Both the position numbers and the translations under genes were made by a program. The notes under the pieces are model-generated. The model worked only from the letters and a program-made list of their open reading frames with translations. It was not told the DNA's origin and did not search any database. Positions 1 through 10,582 of a stretch of 64,000 nucleotides of DNA are shown piece by piece. Position 1 is the stretch's first letter, and every line of letters begins with the position of its first letter. Origin of the DNA: Comamonadaceae bacterium (GTDB lineage: Bacteria; Pseudomonadota; Gammaproteobacteria; Burkholderiales; Burkholderiaceae_C); NCBI GenBank assembly GCA_947378785.1, contig CANCLK010000004.1, positions 17,893-81,892 of the forward strand, given 5' to 3'.

Positions 1-117
1 CGGTAACGTTAAGTCACCGTAGAGCCAAGCGTCTCCACATTGGATGCGTACTTCGGTTTGAACTACATCTTGAACTTGCCGTTCATTCAACAACGCATTC
101 TTCAGTTTCACTCCCAT
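1..117 (-). CDS. N-terminal fragment of a protein truncated by the window edge (starts MGVKLKNALLNERQVQDVVQTEVRIQCGDAWLYGDLTLP); possibly alpha/beta-hydrolase family
   Basis: Open frame on the minus strand from the ATG at 115-117 to the window edge; family guess only from the GDAWLYGDLTLP segment. Confidence 0.45.
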   Translation of the reverse strand, partial: MGVKLKNALLNERQVQDVVQTEVRIQCGDAWLYGDLTLP

Positions 118-233
118 GCCCCAACCCCTCCTGCCCGCAATCTAAATGCGGTGCGCTGGGGCACTGCGTCAGTGCAGGCGCAAGAACGTGTAGGAGGACG
201 CGTAGGAAGACCCTGAGAGGCGTCTCAGCAATA

Positions 234-1586
234 TCAGGGTGGCAGGATTTTGACCAGCACCTGGCTTTTGCGGTTCAGGTTGTATTTGCGCTTGCGCGCT
301 TCCGGCAACCAGTCCAAATCCACTGGTTTGAAGCCGCGCTTGAGGAACCAGTGCATGGTACGGGTGGTGAGCACGAAAATACTTTGCAGGCCAATGGCGC
401 GTGCCCGCTGCTCGATCCGCTTGAGAATGCGTTCGCCGTCACCTTGACTTTGGCTGTGAGGTGTCACCGTGAGCGCTGCCATCTCGCCCGTTTTAGATTC
501 GGTGTAAGGGTAGAGCGCGGCGCAACCAAAGATCACGCCATCATGCTCAATCACTGTGTAGTGACCCGCATCGCGCTCCATCTCAGTTCGGTCGCGTTTG
601 ACCAATGTGCCGTCTTTTTCGTACGGTTCGATCAGTTGCAAAATGCCGCCGACATCGTCCACCGTGGCTTCGCGCAGGCTCTCTAACTTTTCATCTATTA
701 CCATGGTGCCGATGCCGTCGTGAACATAGATTTCCAGCAGCACCGAGCCATCCGTAGCGAAAGGCAAAATGTGGCTGCGCTCAACCCCGTTCTGACAGGC
801 CTTGACGCAATGCTGCAAGTAAAAAGCGGTGTCGCTTGGCTGCTGGGCGTTTGGTAAGTCGGCCAGCAACTTTTTGGCCGCAGCCAAAGGCAGTTCGGTG
901 TCTATCGGGTTCTCGTCACTTTCAGGCTCGGACGGGTTCATGCGAAGGCCCGGGATCTCCGTTAGGAAAATCAGTTTGTCGGCCTTCAACTCTATGGCCA
1001 CGCTGGTCGCGACTTCTTCCATGGTCAGGTTGAAGGCTTCGCCGGTGGGCGAAAAACCGAACGGCGACAGCAACACCATCGACCCGAATTCAAGCGTCTG
1101 CTGGATGCCCACCGTGTCCACTTTCCGGACCAAGCCCGAATGCTTGAAGTCAATGCCGTCGACGATGCCAACGGGCCGCGCGGTGATGAAGTTGCCAGAA
1201 ATCACCCGCACCGTTGAACCGGCCATGGGGGTGTTGGGCAAACCTTGGCTGAAGGCGGCTTCTATTTCGTAACGCAGCTGGCCGGCAGCCTCTTGCGCGC
1301 AGTCCAGCGCCACCGAGTCAGTGATGCGCATGCCATGCGAGTACTGCGCGGCGTGGCCTTTGGCTGCCAGTTGCTCATTGACCTGCGGTCTGAATCCATG
1401 CACCAGCACGATCTTCACCCCCATGCTTTGAATCAGGGCCAAGTCTTGTGCAATGTGTGCGAGCTTGCCGGCCGCGATGGCTTCCCCCGCCATGGCGACC
1501 ACAAATGTCTTGCCGCGGTGGAGGTGGATGTACGGCGCCACCGAGCGAAACCAAGGTACAAAGGTAAAATTAAAAACGGCGGACAT
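234..1586 (-). CDS. argA: Amino-acid N-acetyltransferase (N-acetylglutamate synthase), AAK kinase-like plus GNAT domains
   Basis: FVVAMAGEAI / VHGFRPQVNEQL kinase-like part and C-terminal GNAT (AALTVTPHSQSQGDGERIL). Start placed at MSAVFNF rather than the longer ORF start at 1667. Confidence 0.93.
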   Translation of the reverse strand: MSAVFNFTFVPWFRSVAPYIHLHRGKTFVVAMAGEAIAAGKLAHIAQDLALIQSMGVKIVLVHGFRPQVNEQLAAKGHAAQYSHGMRITDSVALDCAQEAAGQLRYEIEAAFSQGLPNTPMAGSTVRVISGNFITARPVGIVDGIDFKHSGLVRKVDTVGIQQTLEFGSMVLLSPFGFSPTGEAFNLTMEEVATSVAIELKADKLIFLTEIPGLRMNPSEPESDENPIDTELPLAAAKKLLADLPNAQQPSDTAFYLQHCVKACQNGVERSHILPFATDGSVLLEIYVHDGIGTMVIDEKLESLREATVDDVGGILQLIEPYEKDGTLVKRDRTEMERDAGHYTVIEHDGVIFGCAALYPYTESKTGEMAALTVTPHSQSQGDGERILKRIEQRARAIGLQSIFVLTTRTMHWFLKRGFKPVDLDWLPEARKRKYNLNRKSQVLVKILPP

Positions 1587-1690
1587 GGGCTGTTCTGGTG
1601 ATGAAAGTGGAATCTTTGAAGGACGGCTTCTGAACGGATAATGTGCAGCCGCCCCCACGTTTTTCACCGATTTTCACCTAAGTTGCCTGC

Positions 1691-4600
1691 TTGTCTGCTA
1701 TTTCACCTCCTGCCTTGATCATTGAGTTCCCCGAATCGCTACCGGTGTCGGGGAAGCGCGACGAAATCACCGCCGCCATTGCAGCGCATCAAGTGGTCAT
1801 CGTGTGTGGTGAAACCGGCTCAGGCAAGACCACGCAGCTGCCCAAAATCGCGCTGGCCATGGGACGCGGCAAGCTCAATTACCCGGGCGGGCGTGGCCCT
1901 CTGATTGGTCACACGCAACCCCGGCGGATAGCGGCCTCCAGTGTGGCGAAGCGTATTGCCGAAGAACTCAAGACGACACTCGGTGACGTTGTCGGCTACA
2001 AGGTGCGCTTTCAAGATCGGTTGAGCCGCGACGCCTCGGTCAAGCTCATGACCGACGGCATTTTGTTGGCTGAGACGCAGACCGATCCACTGCTCAAAAA
2101 CTACGACACCATCATCATTGACGAGGCGCATGAGCGCAGCTTGAACATTGACTTTTTACTGGGCTATCTGCGTCAGTTACTGCCGCGCCGGCCCGACCTC
2201 AAAGTCATCATCACCTCCGCGACGATTGATGCGCAACGCTTCGCAGATTACTTCGCGTCGAGCAAAGGTCCTGCGCCTGTGATCATGGTGTCGGGCCGGA
2301 TGTTCCCGGTGGAGCAGCGCTATCGGCCTTACGAAGAGTCGCGCGACTACGACTTGAATGACGCGATTGCCGATGGCGTGGATGAACTTTGGCGCAGCCC
2401 GCACAGCGCCGGTGACATTCTGGTGTTCTTGCCCGGCGAACGCGAAATTCGGGAAGCCGCTGATCACTTGCGTAAACACCTCAGCCACCAGCCGCTGCTG
2501 CGCAATGCCGACGTGCTGCCGCTGTTTGCGCGCCTGAGCCAAGCCGAGCAAGACCAAATTTTTGAAGGCCACAACGGCAGACGCATTGTGCTGGCCACCA
2601 ATGTGGCCGAAACCTCGCTGACGGTGCCTGGCATTCGCTATGTGATTGACGCTGGCACAGCGCGCGTCAAGCGCTACAGCTTCAGAAACAAGGTCGAGCA
2701 GCTGATGGTCGAGCCGATTTCGCAGGCGGCAGCGAACCAGCGCGCTGGTCGTTGCGGTCGGGTGGCTGATGGTATTTGTATTCGTCTGTACGACGAGCAG
2801 GACTTTTTGGGCCGAGCGCGTTTCACAGATCCGGAAATTTTGCGGAGCTCGCTAGCGGCTGTGATTCTGCGCATGAAGGCCTTGCACTTGGGCGCGGTGG
2901 AAGCCTTTGCCTTCATCGAGCCACCGCAGGGGCGCGCCATTGCCGACGGCTACCAGCTGCTGGCCGAGCTGGGCGCTGTCGACGACGAGAACGAACTCAC
3001 CCCGGTGGGTCGGACGCTGGCCAAGCTGCCGCTAGACCCGCGCGTGGGCCGCATGATTCTTGAGGCCCGCGACCGGCAGGCGCTCGACGAGGTGATGGTC
3101 ATTGCCAGTGCGCTCAGCGTCCAAGACGTGCGCGACCGGCCGATGGACAAGCAGACGCAGGCAGACCAAGCGCACGCCAAGTTTGATGACGAGAAAAGCG
3201 AGTTCGCCGGTTATTTGAAGCTGTGGAAATGGCTGGGTGATTCGCGTGGCGGTCATGCGGCGGAACACAAGCTCTCGAACCGCCAATACGAAAACCTGCT
3301 GCGTGAGAACTTCGTCAACATCCGCCGCGTGCGCGAATGGCGTGACATCCACTCGCAGCTGCACAGCGTCATTGGCGAGCAAGGTTGGCAGATCAACAGC
3401 AAGCCGGCCAGCTACGAGCAGTTGCACTTGTCGATGCTCTGCGGGCTGCTGGGCAACTTGGGCTACAAAGCCGAAGACGAGGAGGCCTATCTGGGCGCGC
3501 GCGGCATCCGCTTCTACCGACACCCCGGCGCCAAGTTGAGCAAAAAACCGGGCCGTTGGATTGTGGCTGCCGAGCTGGTGGAAACCACGCGCTTGTTTGG
3601 CCGCGGCATTGCCAACATCGAGCCGCAATGGGTGGAGCAGGTCGCAGGGCACTTGCTCAAGAAACAGCTGCTGGATCCGCATTGGGAGAAAAAAGCCGCA
3701 CAAGCCACGGCCCTGGAGCGTGCCACGCTGTATGGCTTGGTGATCTACAACGGCCGTCGCGTCAACTTCGGCCGAGTTGACCCGGTGGGCGCCCGTGAAA
3801 TATTCATTCGTGAAGCGCTGGTGGCCGGCAACTGGGACACCAAACTGCCATTTCTGGCGGCCAATCAAAAGCTCATCATTCAGGTGCAAGACTTGGAACA
3901 CAAAGCACGCCGTCAAGACGTGCTCGTCGATGAAGAGTTGATCTACGCTTTTTACGACCAGCAATTACCGACGGATATTTGCACCGGAGCCGGTTGCGAG
4001 CACTGGTACAAAGATGAAGTCAAAAAGCAGCCGCAGTTGCTGTTGCTGTCGCGTGAAGAACTCATGCGCCATGAAGCCGCAGGCATCACCACGCAGGCCT
4101 TTCCTAAAACCTTGCGACTAGGCGGCGTGGATTGCAGCGTGAGTTACCTGCATGAACCTGGGGATGCGAAAGATGGCGTGACGGTTGAAGTGCCGCTGTT
4201 TGCCTTGAACCAAGTCAATGACGAGCGCTGTGAATGGTTGGTGCCGGGTTTGCTCAAGGACAAGATTCAGGCGCTCATCAAAACGCTGCATCAGCGTCCG
4301 CGCTCGCGGCTGGTGCCTTTGCCAGAAACCGCTGCGCGCATGGCGGCTGATTTGCTGCAGACCGATAAATGGGGCGGTGGTTCGCTCACCGATGCGGTGC
4401 TGAAATGGGTGCGCGATGCCACCTCGCTGGACATCAAGCGCAACGACATGAAGCTCGACATGTTGCCGCCGCATCTGTTCATGAACTTCCGGGTCGTCGA
4501 CGAACATGGCCGTCAACTCGGCTTGGGGCGCAATCTAGGGGCGCTCAAGGGCGATTTGGGAACGCAGGCGCGCGGGGCCTTTCAAGCGCTGGCCGGTCTC

Positions 4601-5596
4601 AAAAATCTCAAGGTGGCGCCAACGGTTGACGCACCGAACGCAGCGACGTCAGACGCCGCAAGCAAGGCACACGGTGCACATCCGGCTGCGTCCAAAGCGG
4701 CTGCATCCGTGCCTAAAAGTCCGGACCGTTACACCAGCTGGAGCTTCGGTGAATTGCCCGAGCTCATGGAAATCCGCAAGGGGTCACAAACGCTCATCGG
4801 CTTTCCGGCGCTGATGGACTTGGGCGACGCGGTGACGATAGAGGTCTTTGACGAGCCCGACATGGCGGCGGCCAAGCACCGGGCTGGGTTGCGTCGCTTG
4901 TTTTCTTTGCAAATCAAAGACGCACTGAAGTACCTTGAAAAGAATTTGCCTGATCTTCAAAAAACAGCGACGGCTTACATGCTGGTCGGCCGCGCGGCAG
5001 ACAACTCTGGCGGCGGCACGCTTGAAGAATTGCGCACACAGATCATCGACGTCGCCTTGGATCGGGCTTTTCTGGTGGAGCCCTTGCCCACAGGCGAGGC
5101 CGAGTTTAAAAAACGGGTGGACGACGGACGTGGCCGTTTGACCTTGATCGCCAGCGAAGTAGCGCGTCTCGCCGCCAGCATCTTGATGGAATTCGCCGCC
5201 GCTCAACGCAAGATCAAAGACACTAAAAATGCTGCTGAAGCGTCAGCCGATGCAGCGCAGCAGTTGCAGCGTTTGGTACCCAAACGTTTTTTAATGACGA
5301 CGCCCTATGGGCAACTGCAGCACTTCCCGCGCTACCTGAAAGCCATCACCTTGCGCTTGGAAAAATGGCGCGCTGACCCGGCACGAGACACCGCCCGACT
5401 GGCGGAGATGAAACTCCAAGAGCAGCGCTATTGGCGGCTTGTGGCCGACCGCAAAGGTGCGGTGGATGTGCGCATGCAGGAATACCGCTGGCTGCTGGAA
5501 GAGTTGAGGGTGAGCTTTTTTGCGCAGGAATTGCGCACGCCGCAGCCGGTGAGCGCGAAGCGCTTAGACAAGGCCTGGGGTCAGATCAATTCGTGA
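1691..5596 (+). CDS. hrpA: ATP-dependent RNA helicase HrpA (DEAH box), TTG start
   Basis: CGETGSGKTTQLPK Walker A, DEAH, SAT, QRAGRCGR motifs; 1301 aa; first codon reads TTG. Confidence 0.96.
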   Translation: MSAISPPALIIEFPESLPVSGKRDEITAAIAAHQVVIVCGETGSGKTTQLPKIALAMGRGKLNYPGGRGPLIGHTQPRRIAASSVAKRIAEELKTTLGDVVGYKVRFQDRLSRDASVKLMTDGILLAETQTDPLLKNYDTIIIDEAHERSLNIDFLLGYLRQLLPRRPDLKVIITSATIDAQRFADYFASSKGPAPVIMVSGRMFPVEQRYRPYEESRDYDLNDAIADGVDELWRSPHSAGDILVFLPGEREIREAADHLRKHLSHQPLLRNADVLPLFARLSQAEQDQIFEGHNGRRIVLATNVAETSLTVPGIRYVIDAGTARVKRYSFRNKVEQLMVEPISQAAANQRAGRCGRVADGICIRLYDEQDFLGRARFTDPEILRSSLAAVILRMKALHLGAVEAFAFIEPPQGRAIADGYQLLAELGAVDDENELTPVGRTLAKLPLDPRVGRMILEARDRQALDEVMVIASALSVQDVRDRPMDKQTQADQAHAKFDDEKSEFAGYLKLWKWLGDSRGGHAAEHKLSNRQYENLLRENFVNIRRVREWRDIHSQLHSVIGEQGWQINSKPASYEQLHLSMLCGLLGNLGYKAEDEEAYLGARGIRFYRHPGAKLSKKPGRWIVAAELVETTRLFGRGIANIEPQWVEQVAGHLLKKQLLDPHWEKKAAQATALERATLYGLVIYNGRRVNFGRVDPVGAREIFIREALVAGNWDTKLPFLAANQKLIIQVQDLEHKARRQDVLVDEELIYAFYDQQLPTDICTGAGCEHWYKDEVKKQPQLLLLSREELMRHEAAGITTQAFPKTLRLGGVDCSVSYLHEPGDAKDGVTVEVPLFALNQVNDERCEWLVPGLLKDKIQALIKTLHQRPRSRLVPLPETAARMAADLLQTDKWGGGSLTDAVLKWVRDATSLDIKRNDMKLDMLPPHLFMNFRVVDEHGRQLGLGRNLGALKGDLGTQARGAFQALAGLKNLKVAPTVDAPNAATSDAASKAHGAHPAASKAAASVPKSPDRYTSWSFGELPELMEIRKGSQTLIGFPALMDLGDAVTIEVFDEPDMAAAKHRAGLRRLFSLQIKDALKYLEKNLPDLQKTATAYMLVGRAADNSGGGTLEELRTQIIDVALDRAFLVEPLPTGEAEFKKRVDDGRGRLTLIASEVARLAASILMEFAAAQRKIKDTKNAAEASADAAQQLQRLVPKRFLMTTPYGQLQHFPRYLKAITLRLEKWRADPARDTARLAEMKLQEQRYWRLVADRKGAVDVRMQEYRWLLEELRVSFFAQELRTPQPVSAKRLDKAWGQINS

Positions 5597-5619
5597 TCAG
5601 TGGATTGCCGCGCTGCGCT

Positions 5620-5652
5620 CGCAATGACGAAAACGCACGGTTCGCAATGACG
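5620..5652. repeat. Pair of CGCAATGACG decamers (5620-5629 and 5643-5652), likely an intergenic repetitive-element remnant
   Basis: Exact 10-bp direct repeat with 23-bp period between hrpA and the aminotransferase; the preceding TTGCCGCGCTGCGCTCG resembles common intergenic repeat units. Confidence 0.4.
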
Positions 5653-5657
5653 CGAAT

Positions 5658-6872
5658 TCAAAGCTTCGCCAGTCGCGCCAAGGCTGCCTTCAGCGTGTCG
5701 TCTTTTTTGGCGAAGCAAAAGCGCACCACGCGTTGGTCAAAGGCGTTGCCGTAGAAAGCGGACAGCGGAATGGCTGCGACGCCTATCTCGGTCGTCAGCC
5801 ACTTGCAGAAGTCGGCCTCGCCCAAGTCGCTGACCTCAGAAATATCGACGCACTGGAAGTACGTGCCCTCACTTGGCAAGAGTTTGAAACGTGTGGCCGC
5901 CAGACCTTCTTGAAACAGGTCGCGTTTGCGCTGGTAAAACGCTGGTAGTTCAAGGTAAGCGGCAGGCTTGTCCATGTAGCTGGCCAGCGCGTATTGGACC
6001 GGCGTGTTGACCGTGAACACATTGAACTGATGCACTTTTCGGAACTCTGCCGTGAGCGCTGCGGGCGCCGCCACATAGCCAACTTTCCAGCCGGTGACGT
6101 GGTACGTTTTGCCAAAACTGCTGACCACAAATGCCCGTGACGCCAAACCTGGAAAGCGGGCTGCGCTGTGGTGCATGGCGCCCAGCGCAGCGTCAAACAC
6201 CATGTGTTCGTAGACCTCATCGCTGATGAGTAGTATTTCGGTTGGTGCCAGCAAAGTTTGCAGCTTCAACATCTCCGCTTCCGTCCACACCGTCGCGCTA
6301 GGGTTGTGGGGTGAATTGATGATGATGGCGCGCGTTTGAGGGCTGATAGCGGCGGCAATCTTGACGAAGTCAGGACGAAAGGTACCGGGCGTCAGCGGCA
6401 CCCGTACCACTTGGCCACCAGCCAATTCGATGTTCGGCACATAGCTGTCGTAGCAGGGTTCCAACACGATGACTTCGTCACCCGGATGCACGATGGCCAA
6501 GATGATTGTGATGATGGCCTGCGTGGCTCCGGCCGTCACAGTGATTTCGGTGTTGGGGTTGTAGTTGCGGCCGTGCAGTGTTTGAATTTTGGTCGCAATG
6601 GCTTCGCGTAACACGGGAACGCCGGTCATCGGTGGGTACTGGTTCAGGCCGCGCTGCATAGCGTCTGTGACGGCGTTGACCAGTGCCGGATCGCATTCAA
6701 AATCGGGGAACCCTTGCCCCAGATTGACCGCATTTTTTTCCGTGGCCAGCGCCGACATGACGGTGAAGATGGTGGTGCCAACGTTGGGTAGGCGGCTTGT
6801 CAGCGTGGGCGTGTGCTCGCGCACAGCGGCAGAAGATGTCATTGGGGTCATGGCTTCAAACTTCGTCGTCAT
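5658..6872 (-). CDS. PLP-dependent class I/II aminotransferase (methionine aminotransferase YbdL-like)
   Basis: NLGQGFPDFECDP, INSPHNPSATVW, SSFGKTYHVTGWKVGY (PLP lysine). Start could instead be at 6851. Confidence 0.9.
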   Translation of the reverse strand: MTTKFEAMTPMTSSAAVREHTPTLTSRLPNVGTTIFTVMSALATEKNAVNLGQGFPDFECDPALVNAVTDAMQRGLNQYPPMTGVPVLREAIATKIQTLHGRNYNPNTEITVTAGATQAIITIILAIVHPGDEVIVLEPCYDSYVPNIELAGGQVVRVPLTPGTFRPDFVKIAAAISPQTRAIIINSPHNPSATVWTEAEMLKLQTLLAPTEILLISDEVYEHMVFDAALGAMHHSAARFPGLASRAFVVSSFGKTYHVTGWKVGYVAAPAALTAEFRKVHQFNVFTVNTPVQYALASYMDKPAAYLELPAFYQRKRDLFQEGLAATRFKLLPSEGTYFQCVDISEVSDLGEADFCKWLTTEIGVAAIPLSAFYGNAFDQRVVRFCFAKKDDTLKAALARLAKL

Positions 6873-7800
6873 GGAGGCGGCCAGACATGGCCCTGGCGAT
6901 CTGGTCGCGGGTTAGCTTGTCGCTCACCAATTCAGCAAACTTGTAAACAAAATTGCGCAGGTAGGCGCTGCGTTTGAAGGCCACCCGCGCGACATTCATG
7001 CCAAAGAGTTGGCCTGCCGGCAGGCAGATCAGGTCAGCGTTGGTGCCATCGTCTTTCATGGCCATTTCAGCCACGATCCCGACACCCAGACCGAGCCTCA
7101 CATACGTCTTGATGACGTCGGAGTCAATCGCTTCGAGGGCAATGCGTGGGTGCAGGCGCTTGGCGGTAAAGGCTTCGTCGATCTTGGTGCGACCGGTGAA
7201 CGACGGGTGGTAAGTGATCAGGGGTTGCTCGGCCAGTTCTTCCAACGTGATGTTGGTTTGCCGCGCCAACGGGTGGTCAGCGGGCATCACCAGCATGTGC
7301 TGCCACTCGTAGCACGGCAGGGTGATCAGTTCGTCGTAATGGTCAAGGGACTCGGTCGCTATCCCGATCTCCGCCACCTCGTCGATCAGCATGCGGGCGA
7401 CTTGGTCGGGCGAGCCCTGATGCAGGCTGACGTTGACTTTGGGGAAGGCTTCGCGCAGCCGCGCCACGGGTTGTGGCAACACATAACGGGCTTGCGTGTG
7501 GGTGGTGGCAATCGACAAGGTGCCGCTGTCTTGGGCTGAAAACTGCTCGCCGATGCGCTTCAGATTACCGACCTCTCGCATGATGAGTTCAATGCTTTTC
7601 AAGACATGCTGGCCGGGTTCGGTCACGCGCTTCAGGCGTTTTCCGTGGCGGGCAAAGATTTCCACGCCCAACTCCTCTTCCAGTTCAATGATGGCTTTGG
7701 ACACGCCTGGCTGCGAGGTGTGCAGGGCACGGGCTGTCTCAGTCAAATTCAAGTTGCGGCGCACGGCCTCTTGGACGAAGCGAAACTGATGAAGATTCAT
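6856..7800 (-). CDS. cysB: LysR-family transcriptional regulator, CysB/Cbl type
   Basis: MNLHQFRFVQEAVRRNLNLTETARALHTSQPGVSKAIIELEEELGVEIFARHGKR is typical CysB HTH. Confidence 0.9.
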   Translation of the reverse strand: MNLHQFRFVQEAVRRNLNLTETARALHTSQPGVSKAIIELEEELGVEIFARHGKRLKRVTEPGQHVLKSIELIMREVGNLKRIGEQFSAQDSGTLSIATTHTQARYVLPQPVARLREAFPKVNVSLHQGSPDQVARMLIDEVAEIGIATESLDHYDELITLPCYEWQHMLVMPADHPLARQTNITLEELAEQPLITYHPSFTGRTKIDEAFTAKRLHPRIALEAIDSDVIKTYVRLGLGVGIVAEMAMKDDGTNADLICLPAGQLFGMNVARVAFKRSAYLRNFVYKFAELVSDKLTRDQIARAMSGRLHDDEV

Positions 7801-7889
7801 AACAAATACAGGCTGATCGGGGGTTTCATTATGCCATTTTCGCGCTAAAGAAGTCCGTTGATATGTCGCCCGCTAAAGCTGATAGCCGC

Positions 7890-8261
7890 TCAGCGCAGGG
7901 CAATATCGGCCATCAGCGCCGTCAGCTGTGGTGACTCGCCAGCCGTCGGCAGCAACTCCAGCAGCAGTTCCGGGTGTGCCGTGCGAATCTCCTCAATGAT
8001 GAGCGGCAGGTCTTCGCGAGCGTGTTTACCTACGCCGAGAAAGAGCGGGAAGATACGGATGTGCATCACGCCAGCGGCGATGAATGCAGCGGCTGCTTCG
8101 GGCAGGCTGGGCACGCACAGCTCCAGGTAAGCGCAGCTGACTTGCACGTTTTGATCACGCGACTGAATCTCTGCTGCAACGGCCTCGATGGGGAGGCGCC
8201 AGAGCGGGTCTCTGGAACCATGGGCAAACAAGATGATGGCGGGTTTCATGGGCGTCTTCAA
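7890..8261 (-). CDS. cbiX: CbiX/SirB-type sirohydrochlorin chelatase, short form
   Basis: ILFAHGSRDPLWRLPIEAV and HIRIFPLFLGVGKHAREDLP motifs; 123 aa. Confidence 0.88.
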   Translation of the reverse strand: MKTPMKPAIILFAHGSRDPLWRLPIEAVAAEIQSRDQNVQVSCAYLELCVPSLPEAAAAFIAAGVMHIRIFPLFLGVGKHAREDLPLIIEEIRTAHPELLLELLPTAGESPQLTALMADIALR

Positions 8262-8274
8262 AGGGGTTTCACTT

Positions 8275-9420
8275 TTATCGTCTTAGCACCAGCCAGCCAA
8301 AGGCGCCCATGGACACAGCGCCGTACAGCAGTCCGGGCGTTGCTGCCGCGAGCCAGGGTTGCCAGTTTTGCAAGTTGCCGATGTAGCCAAAGACGTTGTT
8401 CAGCAGGAAAAAACTGATCCCGATCATCACGCCGCCAAACACATAGGTGGTCACGCTGCCTGAACGGAAATGCAGGTAAGCAAAGGGCAGGGCCAGCATG
8501 GCCATCACCAAACAACTCAGCGGGTAAAAAACCTTTTTCCAGAATTCGATCTCGTAGCGCTGGGCTGACTGTCCGTTGGCCTTCAGGTGTTGGACGTAGT
8601 TGAACAGGTCATAGGTGGCCATGCGGTCTGGCTTGAGCAACGCGACAGACACCATCTCTGCGCTGATGTCTGTCGGCCAACTCATTTCGGCTGCGCGGCT
8701 GAGGGTGACGTTGGCCGATTCGACGGCCTTGTTGATGCCGTCCGTGCTGGGACGGATTTGAAAATCTGTGCGTGCCGTTTTCTTCAGCAGCCAAGAATTA
8801 GTTTCACCAAACTGAGCTGACTCAGCTTCTGTCATGGACACCACGAGCCCCTTGTTGTCGAACTCAAAAATGCGGATGCCCTGCATCTCATTGTTCGAGG
8901 TCAGTGCGCGTACATTCACCACCGAATTGCTGTAGGCCTGTTTTTCCTTGAGCCAAGCACCGGTCTGGCCGATCGTGATGCGCCCTTGAAATTTGGCTTT
9001 CAGCAATTGACCCGCACGGTCTGCGGCAGGGGCAACGTAGTCACCCACCGCAAAACTGACCACCACAAAGAGGCTACCCAAAACGAGCAGCAGCCTGAGT
9101 GCCCGCCATGGCCCCAGCCCGCTGGTGCGCAATATGGTGAACTCCGAACTCTGTGCCAACCGGGCCATCACAAAAATAGTGCCGATCAGCACCGAAATCG
9201 GCATCAACTCGTAGAGATGGTTTGGAATCTGCAAGCCCACATACAGCAGGGCATGGCGCAGCAGGTAGGCATGGCCTTCGCCCAGGAGAGGGTTGTTACG
9301 GCCGATGGCCGGCAGTTCGTCCACCAAGTCAAAAAACAAAAACAGCGACAAAAATCCCACCGTTACCAAGCAAATGGAGGTGATGACTTCGTGGTAAATC
9401 AGCTTGCGAACGGTTTTCAT
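8275..9420 (-). CDS. lptG: LPS export permease LptG
   Basis: MKTVRKLIYHEVITSI start, YjgP/YjgQ fold; start moved downstream of the longer ORF start at 9741 because that extension overlaps lptF. Confidence 0.92.
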   Translation of the reverse strand: MKTVRKLIYHEVITSICLVTVGFLSLFLFFDLVDELPAIGRNNPLLGEGHAYLLRHALLYVGLQIPNHLYELMPISVLIGTIFVMARLAQSSEFTILRTSGLGPWRALRLLLVLGSLFVVVSFAVGDYVAPAADRAGQLLKAKFQGRITIGQTGAWLKEKQAYSNSVVNVRALTSNNEMQGIRIFEFDNKGLVVSMTEAESAQFGETNSWLLKKTARTDFQIRPSTDGINKAVESANVTLSRAAEMSWPTDISAEMVSVALLKPDRMATYDLFNYVQHLKANGQSAQRYEIEFWKKVFYPLSCLVMAMLALPFAYLHFRSGSVTTYVFGGVMIGISFFLLNNVFGYIGNLQNWQPWLAAATPGLLYGAVSMGAFGWLVLRR

Positions 9421-10538
9421 GGCCGAATTTCCCCCTCTATGGCCAGCGGGGTTCGGCGGCTGCGAAACAAATCTCTCAGACTCCAGTTCTGGTGCCGCTT
9501 GGCCAGCAAGGCGATGCTGACGGCGAGCACGCCACCGTGCAACAGGAGCAGCAGTCCGCTGAAACTGACCACGCCGAGGGTCACCCAGCCTTGGCCAATA
9601 CTCATCACATTGGTATAGACCACAAAGGTAAAAATCACAAAAATCAGATTGCTGCTGCGCCCAGCCCGTGGGTTCACGGACGCCAGCGCCAGTGCGATCA
9701 CCACAAAATTGATGGCCGCCAAGGCCGAGCCAATCCGCCAAGCCAGTTCGCTCAAATTGCGGCGGGTTGGGGATTTGATCAGGTTGCGGGTAGAGATGGT
9801 GTTGATATCTCGTTCTCCGGGCCCCAGCACACTGTTGTCGCCGGTGCGCACACCGTACTCTCCAAAGTCACTGATTTTCAGGGCTGATTTGCCGATCGCA
9901 TTTTCAAGGCGTTGGCCGTTTTCGAGAATCAGCATCTGCACGCCGTCCATCACTTCCACCCGACCAGAGCTTGCCGTGGTGATGGCGCTTTTGCCCTTGT
10001 CGGTCGATGCAATGAAGACGTTGTTACTGCCGGTGCGCCCTTCAGACTCCCGGTCGATGAAGAAAACGCGGGTGCCGTTTGACGACTCCTGAAACTCGCC
10101 TGGGGCGATACGTTCCAAGTCGCCGCGTTGTTCGTAGCGCTGCCGCATTTCCACGGTCTGCTCGTTAGACCAAGGCCAGACAAAGAGTGCCGCCAAGGCA
10201 ATGACCAGCAGCACGGGCCAGGCAAATCGAAATAACGGCCCCAAGAAAGCGATCAGGCCGCGGCCGCTGGCAAACCACACCACCATCTCGCTGTCTTTGT
10301 ACATCCGGGACAGTGTGCTAACCATCGCAATGAAGAGCGACAGCGTGAGGATGATGGGCAGTCGGCCAAGGGCCGAATAAGCCATGATGAGCAGAACGTC
10401 TTGCGGACTGATGGAACCACGGGCGGCCTGACCGAGGGTTCGGATCAGGACAATGGTCATGATGATGGTGATCAGCACCACCAAGGTGGCACCGAAACTG
10501 CGCGCCAACTCTTTGCGCATCGAAGATTGGAATAACAT
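9417..10538 (-). CDS. lptF: LPS export permease LptF
   Basis: MLFQSSMRKELARSFGATLVVL; 4-bp overlap with lptG; divergent to pepA as is usual in proteobacteria. Confidence 0.92.
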   Translation of the reverse strand: MLFQSSMRKELARSFGATLVVLITIIMTIVLIRTLGQAARGSISPQDVLLIMAYSALGRLPIILTLSLFIAMVSTLSRMYKDSEMVVWFASGRGLIAFLGPLFRFAWPVLLVIALAALFVWPWSNEQTVEMRQRYEQRGDLERIAPGEFQESSNGTRVFFIDRESEGRTGSNNVFIASTDKGKSAITTASSGRVEVMDGVQMLILENGQRLENAIGKSALKISDFGEYGVRTGDNSVLGPGERDINTISTRNLIKSPTRRNLSELAWRIGSALAAINFVVIALALASVNPRAGRSSNLIFVIFTFVVYTNVMSIGQGWVTLGVVSFSGLLLLLHGGVLAVSIALLAKRHQNWSLRDLFRSRRTPLAIEGEIRP

Positions 10539-10582
10539 TGAGCGACTATCTGCTTTTTTGCGTAACTGGCTAGGCTTCAATT

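Noticed and set aside
214-227. TGAGA-GGCG-TCTCA hairpin just after argA
   Set aside because: Short stem and no T-run on the argA (minus) strand side; not called as a terminator.
3032-3964. 310-aa minus-strand ORF inside hrpA
   Set aside because: Shadow ORF opposite a confident helicase CDS.
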